Positions 54,680 to 64,000 of a stretch of 64,000 bases of DNA are shown piece after piece. This DNA is from Meconema thalassinum (Eukaryota; Arthropoda; Insecta; Orthoptera; Tettigoniidae): the NCBI GenBank assembly GCA_946902985.2, contig OX336388.2, positions 225,020,467 to 225,084,466 on the forward strand, written 5' to 3'. The translations under genes were made by a program, and so were the position numbers. Every line of letters starts with the position of its first letter. Within the stretch, counting starts at the first letter, position 1. Under the pieces are notes generated by a model, which made no database searches, was not told the origin of the DNA, and was given only the letters and a program-made list of their open reading frames with translations.

Positions 54680-54693
54680 CACGGTGGGCGCCA
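54680..54693 (-). promoter_or_regulatory. Primer-binding site, tRNA-Lys-like
   Basis: On the element strand TGGCGCCCACCGTG lies 6 bases inside the 5' LTR. The insect tRNA-Lys 3' end would pair with TGGCGCCCAACGTGGGG, so the first nine bases match and one base then differs within CGTG. Confidence 0.75.
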
Positions 54694-54699
54694 TCTTGT

Positions 54700-57343
54700 T
54701 GTGCCCGATAATCTGGCTTTGGATTGGGTGGCCCGACATACACTTCAACCCTCACCCAGAATTCGGTACAACGCGAAAGGAAAAAAAAAATCTTGAATGT
54801 CCGAATCAATTTTGGCCAAAGAAAAAACTGTGTCGGGAACGAGATTCAAGCAATCCCGGGGTCCTTACAATGATGGGTACAACTGGGGTAAAATCTCAAA
54901 ATTGATCCGGTGGACACACAAGTATGACAACGAACAAGAATGACAAAAAACTCCGCTGTTAAGATAAAACTCATCCACCATTTATTACAGAACCACACCA
55001 CTAAATACATAGAATCACACACAGAAGCCTACCTCCGCTCGGAGACTTCTCAAAATTACTCTTGACGTGCAAATAAAAAAAAATGACGCAGAAGCAAAAT
55101 TCAAATTAATGAGGACAAAAATCTCCGGGCGTCCTAATCTTTGGATACAACATAACTTACGGAGATCAGAGCTATATCATTCTAGTATTACAACCATTAC
55201 TTCAAAATGCTATGTCACCTCTCCGCTAATAGTCCATAAATGAGCAGATGCATAAATCTGAAAAGATATTCAAAGAAAAAAAATTGTTGCCTCATTCGAT
55301 CTCCTTCTAACTAAATGTAATCACCAAAATAGGAAAAAGAGTATTGTTATGTATGGATGTCACTGGCGTTAAAGAATTTATTTTCAGACCTTTTATTCAT
55401 GCATTAAATACTTTCATTATTATTTTCACTGGTTTTCGTTCAGCTGTGCCTCACTCAGAAAAATGACTGGCTGTTGGCTTTTACATTCATCACTTTACAT
55501 TTTAACATCTTTATGGTCCCAGATATATTTTTTTATTTATTTATTAATCACTGCATGCTCTTCACATATTTATAACTACACCATAAACATTTAAGTAGAT
55601 GGCCTCCGCCTATCTGTATTATTTTTCAACTGACAATTGCCTCAAAATTTCATCTACTTGAACCTATCACGTAACATTAATTATAATCATTTATTTTATT
55701 CACCTCGCTATATCGAGAACCTTTAGTTTCATCATAACTTCGTATTATGCAACCCTGCTATTTTATCAATGAAGTATCATTATTTACACAACCTTGTATC
55801 AGTCACCTACCAAACGCATCTCCTCATGTTAGCATGTAAAGGGAAACCTCAGTGACGTGTGAGTGTTTAACATAAATGTGCTGTGCGCACAAAAAGTGGC
55901 CCATTAAGTGTAAATGAATCCCCTGTAATTTAAGCCTGTTCAAACCATAATTTGTCATCCAGGTTGCACCAATTCAAAGAACACAGCGACTTAACACGCT
56001 GAAAGATCCCTGTACTCAAATTATATTTTGAAGCATCCATACATTTATTTTTAAACCCTAAATATGACTGCATTAATCTCTCAAAAGAAAACTTAACATT
56101 TACTATCCTATTAATCATGTCATTATATCGCATTTTATCCTTATTGATTAACTTCTATTTCGATTTTTGCCCAACTGTCCAAATCTTAGTAACCACTACC
56201 CATTAACCACTACTTAAGAATTAACATGGTTTTCAGTACCTTTCGGCCACCTCAGTTTTGGTTCCGCTGACACGTTTCCTGGGGGTTTGGGTCCACGTTC
56301 TTCCCATTGAACATCCTCCCCTCTCGTCCTGGATCCAGCTCGCGACCCTCGGGGTGTCCATGGTCCTGGCTCGCCTTCGTTTCCACGTCATCGTAACAGC
56401 TTCCACATACTAAACTTAGCTTGCCATCTCTTCGCTCGTAAAGTTCTTGACACAAAACTCGCACTGGTCTGTACTGATAGCCTTTATGTCCGTCCAATAC
56501 ATCGCTGCAATCTTCATGTCGACTATGCCAAGTAATATCAACTCATGGCCGTGAAAATAACTCTAACGGCACAGGTTATATCGTATGCGTCTACACAAGC
56601 ATGTACTCATAAGGTATTACGTCCGTCCTTGACCTAGAATGTCGCTCTATATTTGGACTGCACTCAGCTTATCTCTCATAGTTCACTGACCCTGGACACT
56701 CATTTGTCTGGTCGTCAAACAAAAGCACATCGCTTCGTTCATATGTTCTGGGCGTCAGTTATATTGCGCACGGCCCATACAATCCCGTACCTGGTAAAAG
56801 CTTGAGACACCACCTGTGTCTGCTCGCACTTTATTGTACAAAATGACTAGTGTCCCACAACATAATGCATTATGATCTGCGTTATAATATCACCTCGCCA
56901 CATTCAGCTTTAGTATTCGTTAACACAGAGCTGTCCACGCAAGAAATAATACTGATCCTTTCAGCTATGTCCCCACAAACTGTCGGAATACCACACTGGT
57001 TCCAAGCGGCCACGATACGACTGCTACTGCACACTTGTTAGGAACTTCAGCGTGCGGCGACACAAAACTAAAGATGAACTTCGGCGTACGGCGACACAAA
57101 AGAAAGTGAACTTCGCTGGACGGCGATGCAAAATAAAGTGACCCGCTTCTCCGGTGTGACCTTTCCACCTCAACTTTTCCTGGAGCTCATCAGCGCCCTC
57201 TACACTTCTGGAAACTTCGCCTAGTCATGCTGTCGACTATGTCCATGACGTAAAAACATCAACCTCAGGTCACTTCCGCTTGCATCCTTCCTCCTGCTAT
57301 GCGACGTTGCCAGAGCTCTCAAAACCATGCGATATCGGTCACA
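54700..57343 (-). repeat. 5' LTR (element orientation)
   Basis: 2644 bp, TG...CA on both strands. It should contain the promoter, although no clear TATA box stands out. Its length far exceeds the usual few hundred bases of Ty3/gypsy LTRs. Confidence 0.92.
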
Positions 57344-57575
57344 GTAACTCTATCTACCCATCTGATTTTCATCATTCTCCTGTAACACCACATTTCAAAC
57401 GCTTCATTTCTCCTCTTTTCTGCTGCACCAATAGTCCAAGTTTCACTTCCAGAGAGCGCCATGCTCCAGACAAAGCCCTTCAAAAATGACTTCCTAACAC
57501 CTAAATCTATATTCGATGTCAACAGATTCCTTTTCTGTAGAAATGCTTTCCTTGCCTGAGCCAACCTACTTTTAA

Positions 57576-57610
57576 CCTCATTGATCAAAACGGGGAACAT
57601 ATTATAGGTT
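57576..57610 (+). repeat. Target-site duplication of LINE-X, right copy
   Basis: Exact 35-base repeat of 48730-48764. Confidence 0.95.
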
Positions 57611-57779
57611 ACATATGTTATTTACATACCACGATAAAGCTATAGAAGATAAGAATACATAATAATATATAAATGCAGTTAACATTTCTTCAATCATCTA
57701 AACATATGCTTCATATTACCCACTATTTCTTCACAGATGTTTGTGCACAAGAAGCTTTTATCTAACATTGTCGCACCAA

Positions 57780-58260
57780 TTCTTCGTTCTCTTTATGTCA
57801 ACACGATTACTTATTGGCTCAAGATAGAAAGAAGAATTTTATGAAGGATTTATGGTCCTAGGAAAACACAGGAAGGTTATATGGACTGAGATCCAATGCA
57901 GAAATTTATCGTAAAATCGATAACCTTGAAGTGATGATCAGAAAACGGCGACTTCAGTTCTACGGACATATGGTCCGCATGGATTGCTCAAGGTTAAACA
58001 AACAAATTTTTGATAAAATCTGGAACTATAAAGGGCAAGGAGGCTATGTAATACAAATGAAAGAACTTCAAAAATTCAAAATTACTGAAGAAGATTGTCT
58101 AAATCGATTAGAGTACAGAAAAAAAATTGGCCTCAAAATTCTTGTCGGGGAGATGAATCTCAACAGAGGAGTATGGACTGCTGAAAGAAGAGCTGCGCAG
58201 TCGACCAGGATGAAAGACTTCTGGAAGAGAAAGAAGAAAACTAGACCTATAAAGAAGTGA
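57780..58260 (+). pseudogene. LINE-V C-terminal fragment
   Basis: The open frame 57931-58260 begins MMIRKRRLQFYGHMVRMDCS, the familiar K-RRL-FYGH--RMD motif that follows the reverse transcriptase in several insect LINEs, and ends with a lysine-rich DFWKRKKKTRPIKK. Upstream, frames with CGKTQEGYMD-like and EIYRKIDNLEVM-like text continue it. It is intact only over 109 codons. Confidence 0.65.
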
Positions 58261-58801
58261 TACTTGCGTGGTCCTTGTTGGCCTATCCGCAGTGTACATA
58301 TACTGGCACGTATTCAAAATTTTAACTCCATCTTGAGTGAAGATCTCCTTATTCGTCTCAAGCACTGATCCATTTACTTAATATTTCAATTTATAAACTA
58401 CGTTCATGTCGGCACACTTAGTATTTGGCACCTATTCAGAATTTTAACTTCATGTTGAAGATAGAAGATTTACTTATTCATTTAAGCATTTAACTATGTG
58501 CTTATTCAATTTCACTGATCTATATTTTTAAATTATTTTAAGTGTATTATTTTGATAAGAATTATTATATAGTTTAATATTTGTTTTCATTAGCCAATAA
58601 TATTTTCTCGTTTTTAACTACTGTACATTTTTAAGAAAAATGGCAAGTATTTTATTTTCATTTTATTTTATTTTATTTGATTTGTAAGGATTCCATTTTA
58701 ATAGTGATTCATTTTATTCAATTTTAACATTAATATTTCTTTTGTTATTAGATTTAAGTACATTTATAATAGTTTAGCTTAATTCTTAATTGATTCTTGT
58801 T
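58261..58801. other. AT-rich stretch, probably LINE 3' UTR
   Basis: No protein. A (TTTTA)n run lies at 58655-58680. It may be the 3' untranslated region of LINE-V. Confidence 0.4.
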
Positions 58802-58842
58802 TAGCTGATAATGGCCTCATTGATGGGTGAAACATGTCCTAT
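58802..58842 (+). ncRNA. Decayed hammerhead-like motif
   Basis: UAG, CUGAUAA (G8 changed to A), extra U, weak stem II (GGCCUC / UGGGU), GAA, ACAUGU, C, CUA. Stem I is only 3 bp. It resembles the type I motifs at 37659 and 38055, especially GAAACAUGU, but must be inactive. Confidence 0.3.
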
Positions 58843-59034
58843 AGAATTATATATAAATTGAGTATTGTTTTGGCGTATTATTTGAATAGTTGATTATTGA
58901 ACTTTGGAATTTCTTTCTTAAAATGACATATAAATCTTGAAGAAATAATGTATAGAAGTATTTTAATTATTTAAAAATAATATTATCACGTGGTAAGTGT
59001 TCTGCTCTGGAGTGGTGGATTTATCTATTTATCG

Positions 59035-59755
59035 TATGGCTTCTAGTGCCGGGAGTGTCCGAGGACATGTTCGGCTCGTCTGAGTCTGTAGCTGCTTCCA
59101 GCGGGCACCCATAGGGTGAGCTACAAGTTCCGTTCAATTTCAAATAGTTCCAACTTTCGCTACCAGATATCAATGATACCTAGTGGTGAATGTTGGAATA
59201 TTGATAGAGCGTTCCGACGAAATCTAACCTAACAATTTAGCTTCACACAAGTTTGGTCTGTGGAAGGACCTTTTAAAACCCCTGGCACTACAGCCCGTGA
59301 AGGGCCTAGGCCTACCAAGCGACCGCTGCCCAGCCATTTGGCTTGCAGATACTGGGGTGACGCGTGATCAGCGCATCGGGTCCCCTCGGACGTTAATCTT
59401 GGTTTTCGTGATCGGCACGCTGCCTCACTGTCAGACAGCTACTCAATTGTCCTCACGAGGCTCAGTGCACCACGTTCCATCCCTCACGTCAGTTTCTAAA
59501 ATCCCTGATGGAGCCGGGATTCGAACTCGGGGCCTCCGGGTGAGAGGCAGGCATGCTACCCCATCACCAGGGGGCCAGCGGAAGGATCTTTTACATGCCA
59601 TAAATCTATGACATGGGACCGCTGGCTTTACTTCCCCTCCGAAGGCATACTGAGGGATTTTTGACGCTCTTAAAAAATCCAACGACTTCGGCTGGATTTC
59701 AACCAGCTATCTTGTTCACAGCAGTTCAGTATGCTACCAACTACGCCACCGAAGT
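59035..59755 (-). mobile_element. SINE S4 (type-2 3' end), split by SINE S3
   Basis: 3' part at 59035-59275 (AGTGCCGGGAGTGTCCGAGG) and head part at 59580-59755 (ending GCCACCGAAGTTGAC). The same type lies at 27833-28660. Confidence 0.85.
59276..59579 (-). mobile_element. SINE S3, copy 3
   Basis: Full-length S3 flanked by GGAAGGACCTTTTA (59262-59275) and GGAAGGATCTTTTA (59580-59593), a 14-bp duplication with one mismatch. It therefore inserted into S4. Confidence 0.9.
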
Positions 59756-59963
59756 TGACTTGAGGTTTTATTATTTGTTCGCATATCGCGCTGAACTAGG
59801 AATTATTCCTTTATTTGAATTAATGTTGTCGTCTATTATTGTCCGTTGGTCATATTGTAACGGCTTGCATTGTTGATGGTCCTTTGTTTGCTGCTTAGCA
59901 AAAAGTTTTGCCGCGTATCTTCGCAAGTTATTTCTGTGAGTTTATGTGAAGTTTGTGGAAGTT

Positions 59964-60544
59964 ATGCCTCGATTTTCGAACTAGGTGTTCAGGAAACGTG
60001 TGCCCTGCCAAAAGAAGAAATGCGCTTCTTCAAGGCTAGAAACCTCTTGTTTAGTGCCAGCACGTTGTGAAGCAGGACAAGTACGCCTAACCTAAAAATC
60101 GTGAGTGAAAAAAATCGTGAAATTACTTTTGATAAGACGACTGCTGGGACACAGAACTCATCTAATAGGAAACTGAATGATGTCGAAATGAGGAATATGA
60201 TCATCATCATAGTTTGCCACAAGCTATACAGAGAGACCATCAAGCCTATCTTCAGGAATCTTGCAGACGTCAATCCTCTGAAGAAATGTTTGCTTGGTAG
60301 AACTCAGAATCCCAATGAATGTGTGAATAGGGTCATATGGGACAGACTACCGAAAGCAGTGTTTGTTGGGATTAATACACTTCATCTTGGTGTGTTCGAT
60401 GCTATTACATCCTTCAATTCTGGAGAAGCTATAGAGCATCCAGCGTTTAGAAAAGACTGTGGGTCTTATGGGCTTTTACTTTTAACGGAAACCCCCCCCT
60501 ACACTGGTTTTGTTACCCCACCTTTTATCATGAAGGAACTCTGA
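59964..60544 (+). pseudogene. Mutator-like transposase fragment
   Basis: The 147-codon frame (60101-60544) includes VNPLKKCLLGRTQNPNECVN then RVIWDRLPKAVFVGINTLHL and GVFDAITSFNSGE, matching the Mutator-like transposase domain widespread in arthropods. An upstream piece at 59964 (MPRFSN, stop, VFRKRVPCQKKK) may be its N-terminus with a premature stop. After GSYGLLLL the similarity ends. The middle of the transposase is missing. Confidence 0.6.
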
Positions 60545-60689
60545 ACATATATATTTTTCGTCATAATAGATTCCTACAATTATCTGACAATTGATTACCT
60601 TTGTTATTGCGCACAAGTATCGCTTATATTACGTCTTAGTGATTTAAACATTTTCGAGGTTAGCACGCTGGAAAGAAGACACTCGTCCT
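60545..60689. other. Short unassigned spacer
   Basis: Nothing recognisable. Confidence 0.4.
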
Positions 60690-60905
60690 GTGCTGCATGC
60701 TCGCCCGGAGTGGAGCACGTGCTCAGTTCCGCCGGCAACATAAGTTCTGAAGCACTATCCGTCATTGGTGTTATGGTTGTGTGTCTGTTTTATTTTCTGC
60801 TCGATCGAATCATGGCTACCGACAGTTGGGTTCGAACCCACTATCTCCCGAAAGCAAACTCACAGCTGCGCGCCCCTAACCGCATGGCTAACTCGCTACA
60901 ATATT
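60690..60905 (-). mobile_element. tRNA-derived SINE S10
   Basis: Minus strand: GCGAGTTAGCCATGCGGTTA (A-box region) and AGTGGGTTCGAACCCAACTG (B-box), followed by a body with TGATTCGATCGAGC. One copy only; the 3' end is uncertain. Confidence 0.55.
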
Positions 60906-61009
60906 ACAAATATTAAACTAAACAAAACAAGAATAAAATTGAAAGAAACTAAATTATAGCCTAACAATAACAAAAAAAAAAAGGTGATGATCAACAGTAT
61001 TGCAGACGT

Positions 61010-62423
61010 AACAAGAAGTTCCGTGACGAACTAATTAGCCTACTTTTCTTAAAATTTAAGTTTCATGTCATTGATTAATCTATATGGATCTATCTAGAAT
61101 AATGACGAAATTATTTTGGTAATATCGAAATTTCTAATTAGTTCGAAAATATACTGTACACCTGGCATAATATAGCCTAATAGAGAGCTACAGTTGGCAG
61201 CCCTGGTGACTAAATATATTCTTAGTTCCATCTCTTAAGGTGCAGAATACAAAATTTGGTTGAAGTCCAATGGATAGAATGGACGTTAAATGCAGTTAAA
61301 CATTGGATCTAACAGCGCGCGTAAAATCATGTTGGCAACAATGACATTCATGTGTTGGTCAGAAATAATCTGAAATAATATGATCTATTGTTGTGTCAAT
61401 TTAGAATGAAATCCATTAGTTAGTATAGAAGTTACATGCATTTTAAAATTGGACCTATCAGCAGGCTTAGAATCATGTTGGCAGCACTGTCGTTTATAAG
61501 TTACTCCAAATTAATCTAGAATGTCAGGTACTATACGTGTGCAAAGTTTAGAGCTCTTGGCTTGCATACTTTCTGATATATTGATATTAAGAAAAACGAA
61601 TAGAGACAGCATTTATTAACAGTTGGCAGCCCTGGTTGCTCCTAAGAATGCGCATAGTATTATCTGTTATGGTACACATTGCACATTAGAAATATGATTG
61701 AAATCCAATTGATAGTATAGAAGTTACATGTATTTAAAGTCGGACCTCTCAGCAGGCTTAGAATCATGTTGGTAGCACTGATGTATATAAGTTACTCCAA
61801 ATTAATATAGAATGTCAGGTACTATACGTGTGCATAGTTTGAAGCTGTCGGCTTGCATACTTAGTGATATATGGGTATTTAGATTTCAAAAATTGAGAGC
61901 ATTTATTAACAGTTGGCAGCCCTGGTGGCTCTTAAGAATACACTCAGTCATATCTGTTTATGTACACATAGCACATACAAAATTTGGTTGAAATCTAGTT
62001 GTTAGTGTAGAAGTTATATGCATTTAAATTTTGACCTATCAGCAGGCTTAGAATCATTTTGGCAACACTGCCATATATGGCCTCCTGGAAATTAAACTGC
62101 AATATTATTATCTATACGTGTGCCAATTTTGAAATAGCTCCCATTTATACCTTCCAAGATATGAAACATGGAGCTCAAATGTCAATTGCGATTTTTCAGC
62201 AGTTGGTAGCACTGACATCATTTTCAAATATGGCCGTGAGATATTCAGGTATAGATCTTTACTCCTACCAAATTTTGTTTCGATTGCTTCAGCCGTTTAG
62301 GAGTTGATAGGGGGGAACACACACACAGCCAGCCAGACAGACAGACAGACAGACACACATTTGCCCGATCTCATAAAACTACTTTTTCCTCATTTTTGCA
62401 AAATGTGAAAAGTAGGCTAAAAA
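61010..62423 (-). mobile_element. Family C element, copy C3 (near full length)
   Basis: The hairpin AGTTC/GAACT is at 61017-61032, followed by the subterminal AGCCTACTTTTC. At least five modules carry ACAGTTGGCAGCCCTGGTG and GCAGGCTTAGAATCATGTTG. CA and CAGA tracts lie at 62315-62360, and the 5' end GAAAAGTAGGCTAAAAATTG is at 62406-62425. Best copy of family C. Confidence 0.7.
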
Positions 62424-62999
62424 TTGTTAACATCGTCAGCAAACAGTACATCCGAGAAGGAAGGGTTGTGCTCTCGACATCTGTCAATCAGTAATGCATC
62501 ATATCACAACGAAATGAATGTCGTAATTGGTTCTCTTCGTGTACGGTATCCTTAATACTGGTCCAATCCGTTAACACCTGCAAAACTACTCCTTCCTGTG
62601 CGTGTTATACTCCAGGGAGCTGCTGGGGTTGTGTTGTCTCGGTAACTTATGAAAAGACAGTACTCGAAGCGGGTGAACATAACGTGTCTTTTCTAAACGC
62701 TGGATGCTCTGACTATAGGATTGTGTGTGGGCTCACGAAGGGTCGTAAAAGCTATTTATTCCATAGATATGGAGAGTTTATATCAACAGAAAAAGCTATC
62801 AAAGACATCATGAACTGTAGAAGACACAGGAGAGCCACCGTTATCAGACATATAGCCAATACCACCGGGCTGATAACCCAGCTGTCCCCAGCTTATAAAA
62901 TGAAACCATCACCACCGTGCTCTGTTAACAAGAGTGTTCAGGAAGGAACGAAGAAAGGATGGAAAAAAGGAAGAAAGTTAGGAAGGCAAGAAGTAAAGG
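62424..62999. other. Unassigned stretch with one 111-codon frame
   Basis: The frame at 62684-63019 has no recognised domain; its end is rich in K, G and R. It overlaps the hAT copy that begins near 63000, so it is unlikely to be a gene. Confidence 0.35.
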
Positions 63000-63745
63000 A
63001 GGTTGTTTTATCATTTTAAATGATCTTGTCGACTTCATCGTTACGCTGGGGTCTGTCGTTACGTTACGGTGACGGGACGAAATGTACCCAGATGCACTGA
63101 GGTGTGTGACGTCATAGTACCGCTTGGTGCATGTGTTCCCCGACAATCTCTACTTCGTTAGTAAAAGACAAAAATCCCCGATTCTTGGATGTCACGGGTA
63201 ATCTCGAGAGCCACTGGATGGATTTTGATGCGGTTTTCACCATTCTGTGAAGGATATCTCGAGGAAAGATTCTGTAGAAAATAATTTATGTATGAACAAA
63301 GGAAGCCAAGCAGTAACGATTTCAGTGAAAAAGTCGAAAACAAACTTGGCGTCCGTGCGCTTCTTAAGCTTACGCTGGACAAACCGTTAAAAATATCAAT
63401 ATACTATGAGCGTAAGAATTGGTCATCATGAAAAGTTCTACAAAAAAGTCCGTGAGAGCATATCTCTATCTTCAATACATCGCCCACTATAAGTGTTTTT
63501 AGACTGGATGGAATGGGCATGTCCCCGCGCGCTTGACCTTGCTTTGCTCTTGGTTTGCACTTGCCGTTCGCGAGTCATTTGAAACAAGATAAGCAAGATA
63601 AGTATTATGCAGGTAATTTTCTAACATGTCAAGAGTCTTTGGCTTCGAGCGAAGCGAGCAGCCTCCTGCCTTTCTAGCATTTTTTCAGCATTTGTAGCAT
63701 TTAAAATGATACAAAGTCTAGTCTTTCAGATTGACTGTCACTTTT
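63000..63745 (+). mobile_element. Second copy of the 45162 hAT family, partial
   Basis: TTTTATCATTTTAAATGATC through TTGTCGACTTCATCGTTACG and GTGTGTGACGTCATAG match 45180-45262. The right part (GGCTTCGAGCGAAGCGAGC, GATACAAAGTCTAGTCTTTC) matches 45391-45410 and 45896-45935. Repeat E is inserted at 63158-63430 and the minisatellite is absent. Confidence 0.6.
63158..63430 (+). repeat. Interspersed repeat E, copy 2
   Basis: Inverted relative to 40660-40925: CCCCGATTCTTGGATGTCAC through GGTTTTCACCATTCTGTGA and ACAAACCGTTAAAAATAT. Non-coding. Confidence 0.65.
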
Positions 63746-63754
63746 TTGTTACTT

Positions 63755-64000
63755 ATTTTAGGGGCTGCGACATCTTGGTCTTAAGCGTGTGTGTGTTTGT
63801 AAATTGGAGATGAGACTGGAAAGGAGGTAGCCGTGGCCTTATGTTAGGAAGTGGAGTAGAAGTGGGAAACTACAAAAAACACTTCCAGGATGGCTGAGGT
63901 GGGAATAGAACCCAGCTCATCTCAGTTTTGCCTCACGGTGATGAATGTACCTTGTTCCGGGAATCGTAGCCGAACCTCCAGGGTGTAAGCCAAGAACCTT
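63755..64000 (-). mobile_element. SINE S2, copy 4, cut by the window edge
   Basis: Left end TTTTAGGGGCTGCGACATC is the shared 3' domain; body GTGGGAAACTACAAAAAAC and GGATGGCTGAGGTGGGAAT. The head extends beyond base 64000. Confidence 0.7.

Larger units (their letters stand above)
49062..57343 (-). mobile_element. Gag-only LTR retrotransposon with 2.6-kb LTRs (Ty3/gypsy-like)
   Basis: Two direct repeats (49062-51921 and 54700-57343) flank a 2778-bp internal region. The 5-bp target duplication GTAAC is at 49057-49061 and 57344-57348. In the element's own orientation (minus) the LTR starts TGTGACC and ends GGGCACA. The primer site is Lys-tRNA-like. Only gag is encoded; protease, reverse transcriptase, RNase H and integrase are absent, so it must borrow Pol from a relative. 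The LTRs differ by about six substitutions and one A in a homopolymer, so the insertion is recent. Confidence 0.92.
48765..57575 (-). mobile_element. LINE-X copy split by an LTR retrotransposon
   Basis: LINE-X sequence occupies 48765-49061 (C-terminal half) and 57349-57575 (upstream part: SRLAQARKAFLQKRNLL, GSETWTIGAAEKRR, MWCYRRMMKIRWVDRVT). Removing 49062-57348 rejoins ...RWVDRV-TNEEVLR.... The minus-strand 3' end is at 48765. The LINE is 5'-truncated and has a 35-bp target duplication. Confidence 0.95.

Noticed and set aside
62684..63019. 111-codon frame as a host gene
   Set aside because: It has no recognised domain, ends in low-complexity K/G/R text and runs into a hAT copy.

Overview
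This is a repeat-dominated stretch of an animal nuclear genome, almost certainly a large-genome insect. The evidence is AT-rich DNA, many tRNA-headed SINEs, 5'-truncated LINEs of types common in insects, hAT, mariner, Harbinger, pogo and Mutator-like DNA transposon relics, and a Lys-primed LTR retrotransposon. I suspect a polyneopteran, but the sequence alone does not prove it. I found no convincing host gene, true tRNA or rRNA gene, or CRISPR array. Nearly every recognisable protein fragment belongs to a transposable element. SINE, LINE and element names used here (S1-S10, LINE-V to LINE-Z, families A/B/C) are my own labels.

Layout. 0-8.8 kb: a Helitron-like 3' end, a hAT C-terminal fragment, a LINE RNase H relic, a family A element between inverted arms of another repeat, a Harbinger element and a LINE-X fragment. 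8.8-20 kb: a stack of SINEs inside SINE S2, family A and B elements, LINE 3' UTRs and more SINEs. 20-27 kb: a hAT element containing a 253-bp tandem array, a pogo/Tigger relic, and a hAT with ZBED-type transposase remains. 27-45 kb: interrupted SINEs, an internally deleted mariner, family A and C elements, LINE fragments, and three long inverted repeats. 45-47 kb: a hAT containing minisatellites and a nested mariner. 48.7-57.6 kb: a clear nest in which LINE-X (35-bp target duplication) is split by a gag-only LTR retrotransposon (5-bp target duplication GTAAC), one of whose LTRs is split by SINE S8 (13-bp duplication). 57.6-64 kb: a LINE relic, SINE S3 inside S4, a Mutator-like fragment, a family C element and a second hAT copy.

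The most interesting signals are three. (1) The minus strand of the 253-bp tandem repeat (20881-21520) folds as an almost complete type III hammerhead ribozyme, with a GUC cleavage triplet and 9-nt complementary loops I and II; the array's 5' end lies within 3 nt of the predicted cleavage site. Four other loci carry hammerhead-like cores in a type I arrangement resembling those of Penelope-like elements. (2) Nine copies of three diverged families (A, B, C) share one architecture: 5' hairpin, GT microsatellite, internal modules, subterminal inverted repeat and terminal 3' hairpin. This resembles non-autonomous Helentron (HINE/DINE-1-like) elements, and families A and B carry many YY1/Pho-like motifs. 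(3) Several SINE families with different tRNA heads share the same 3' and central domains.
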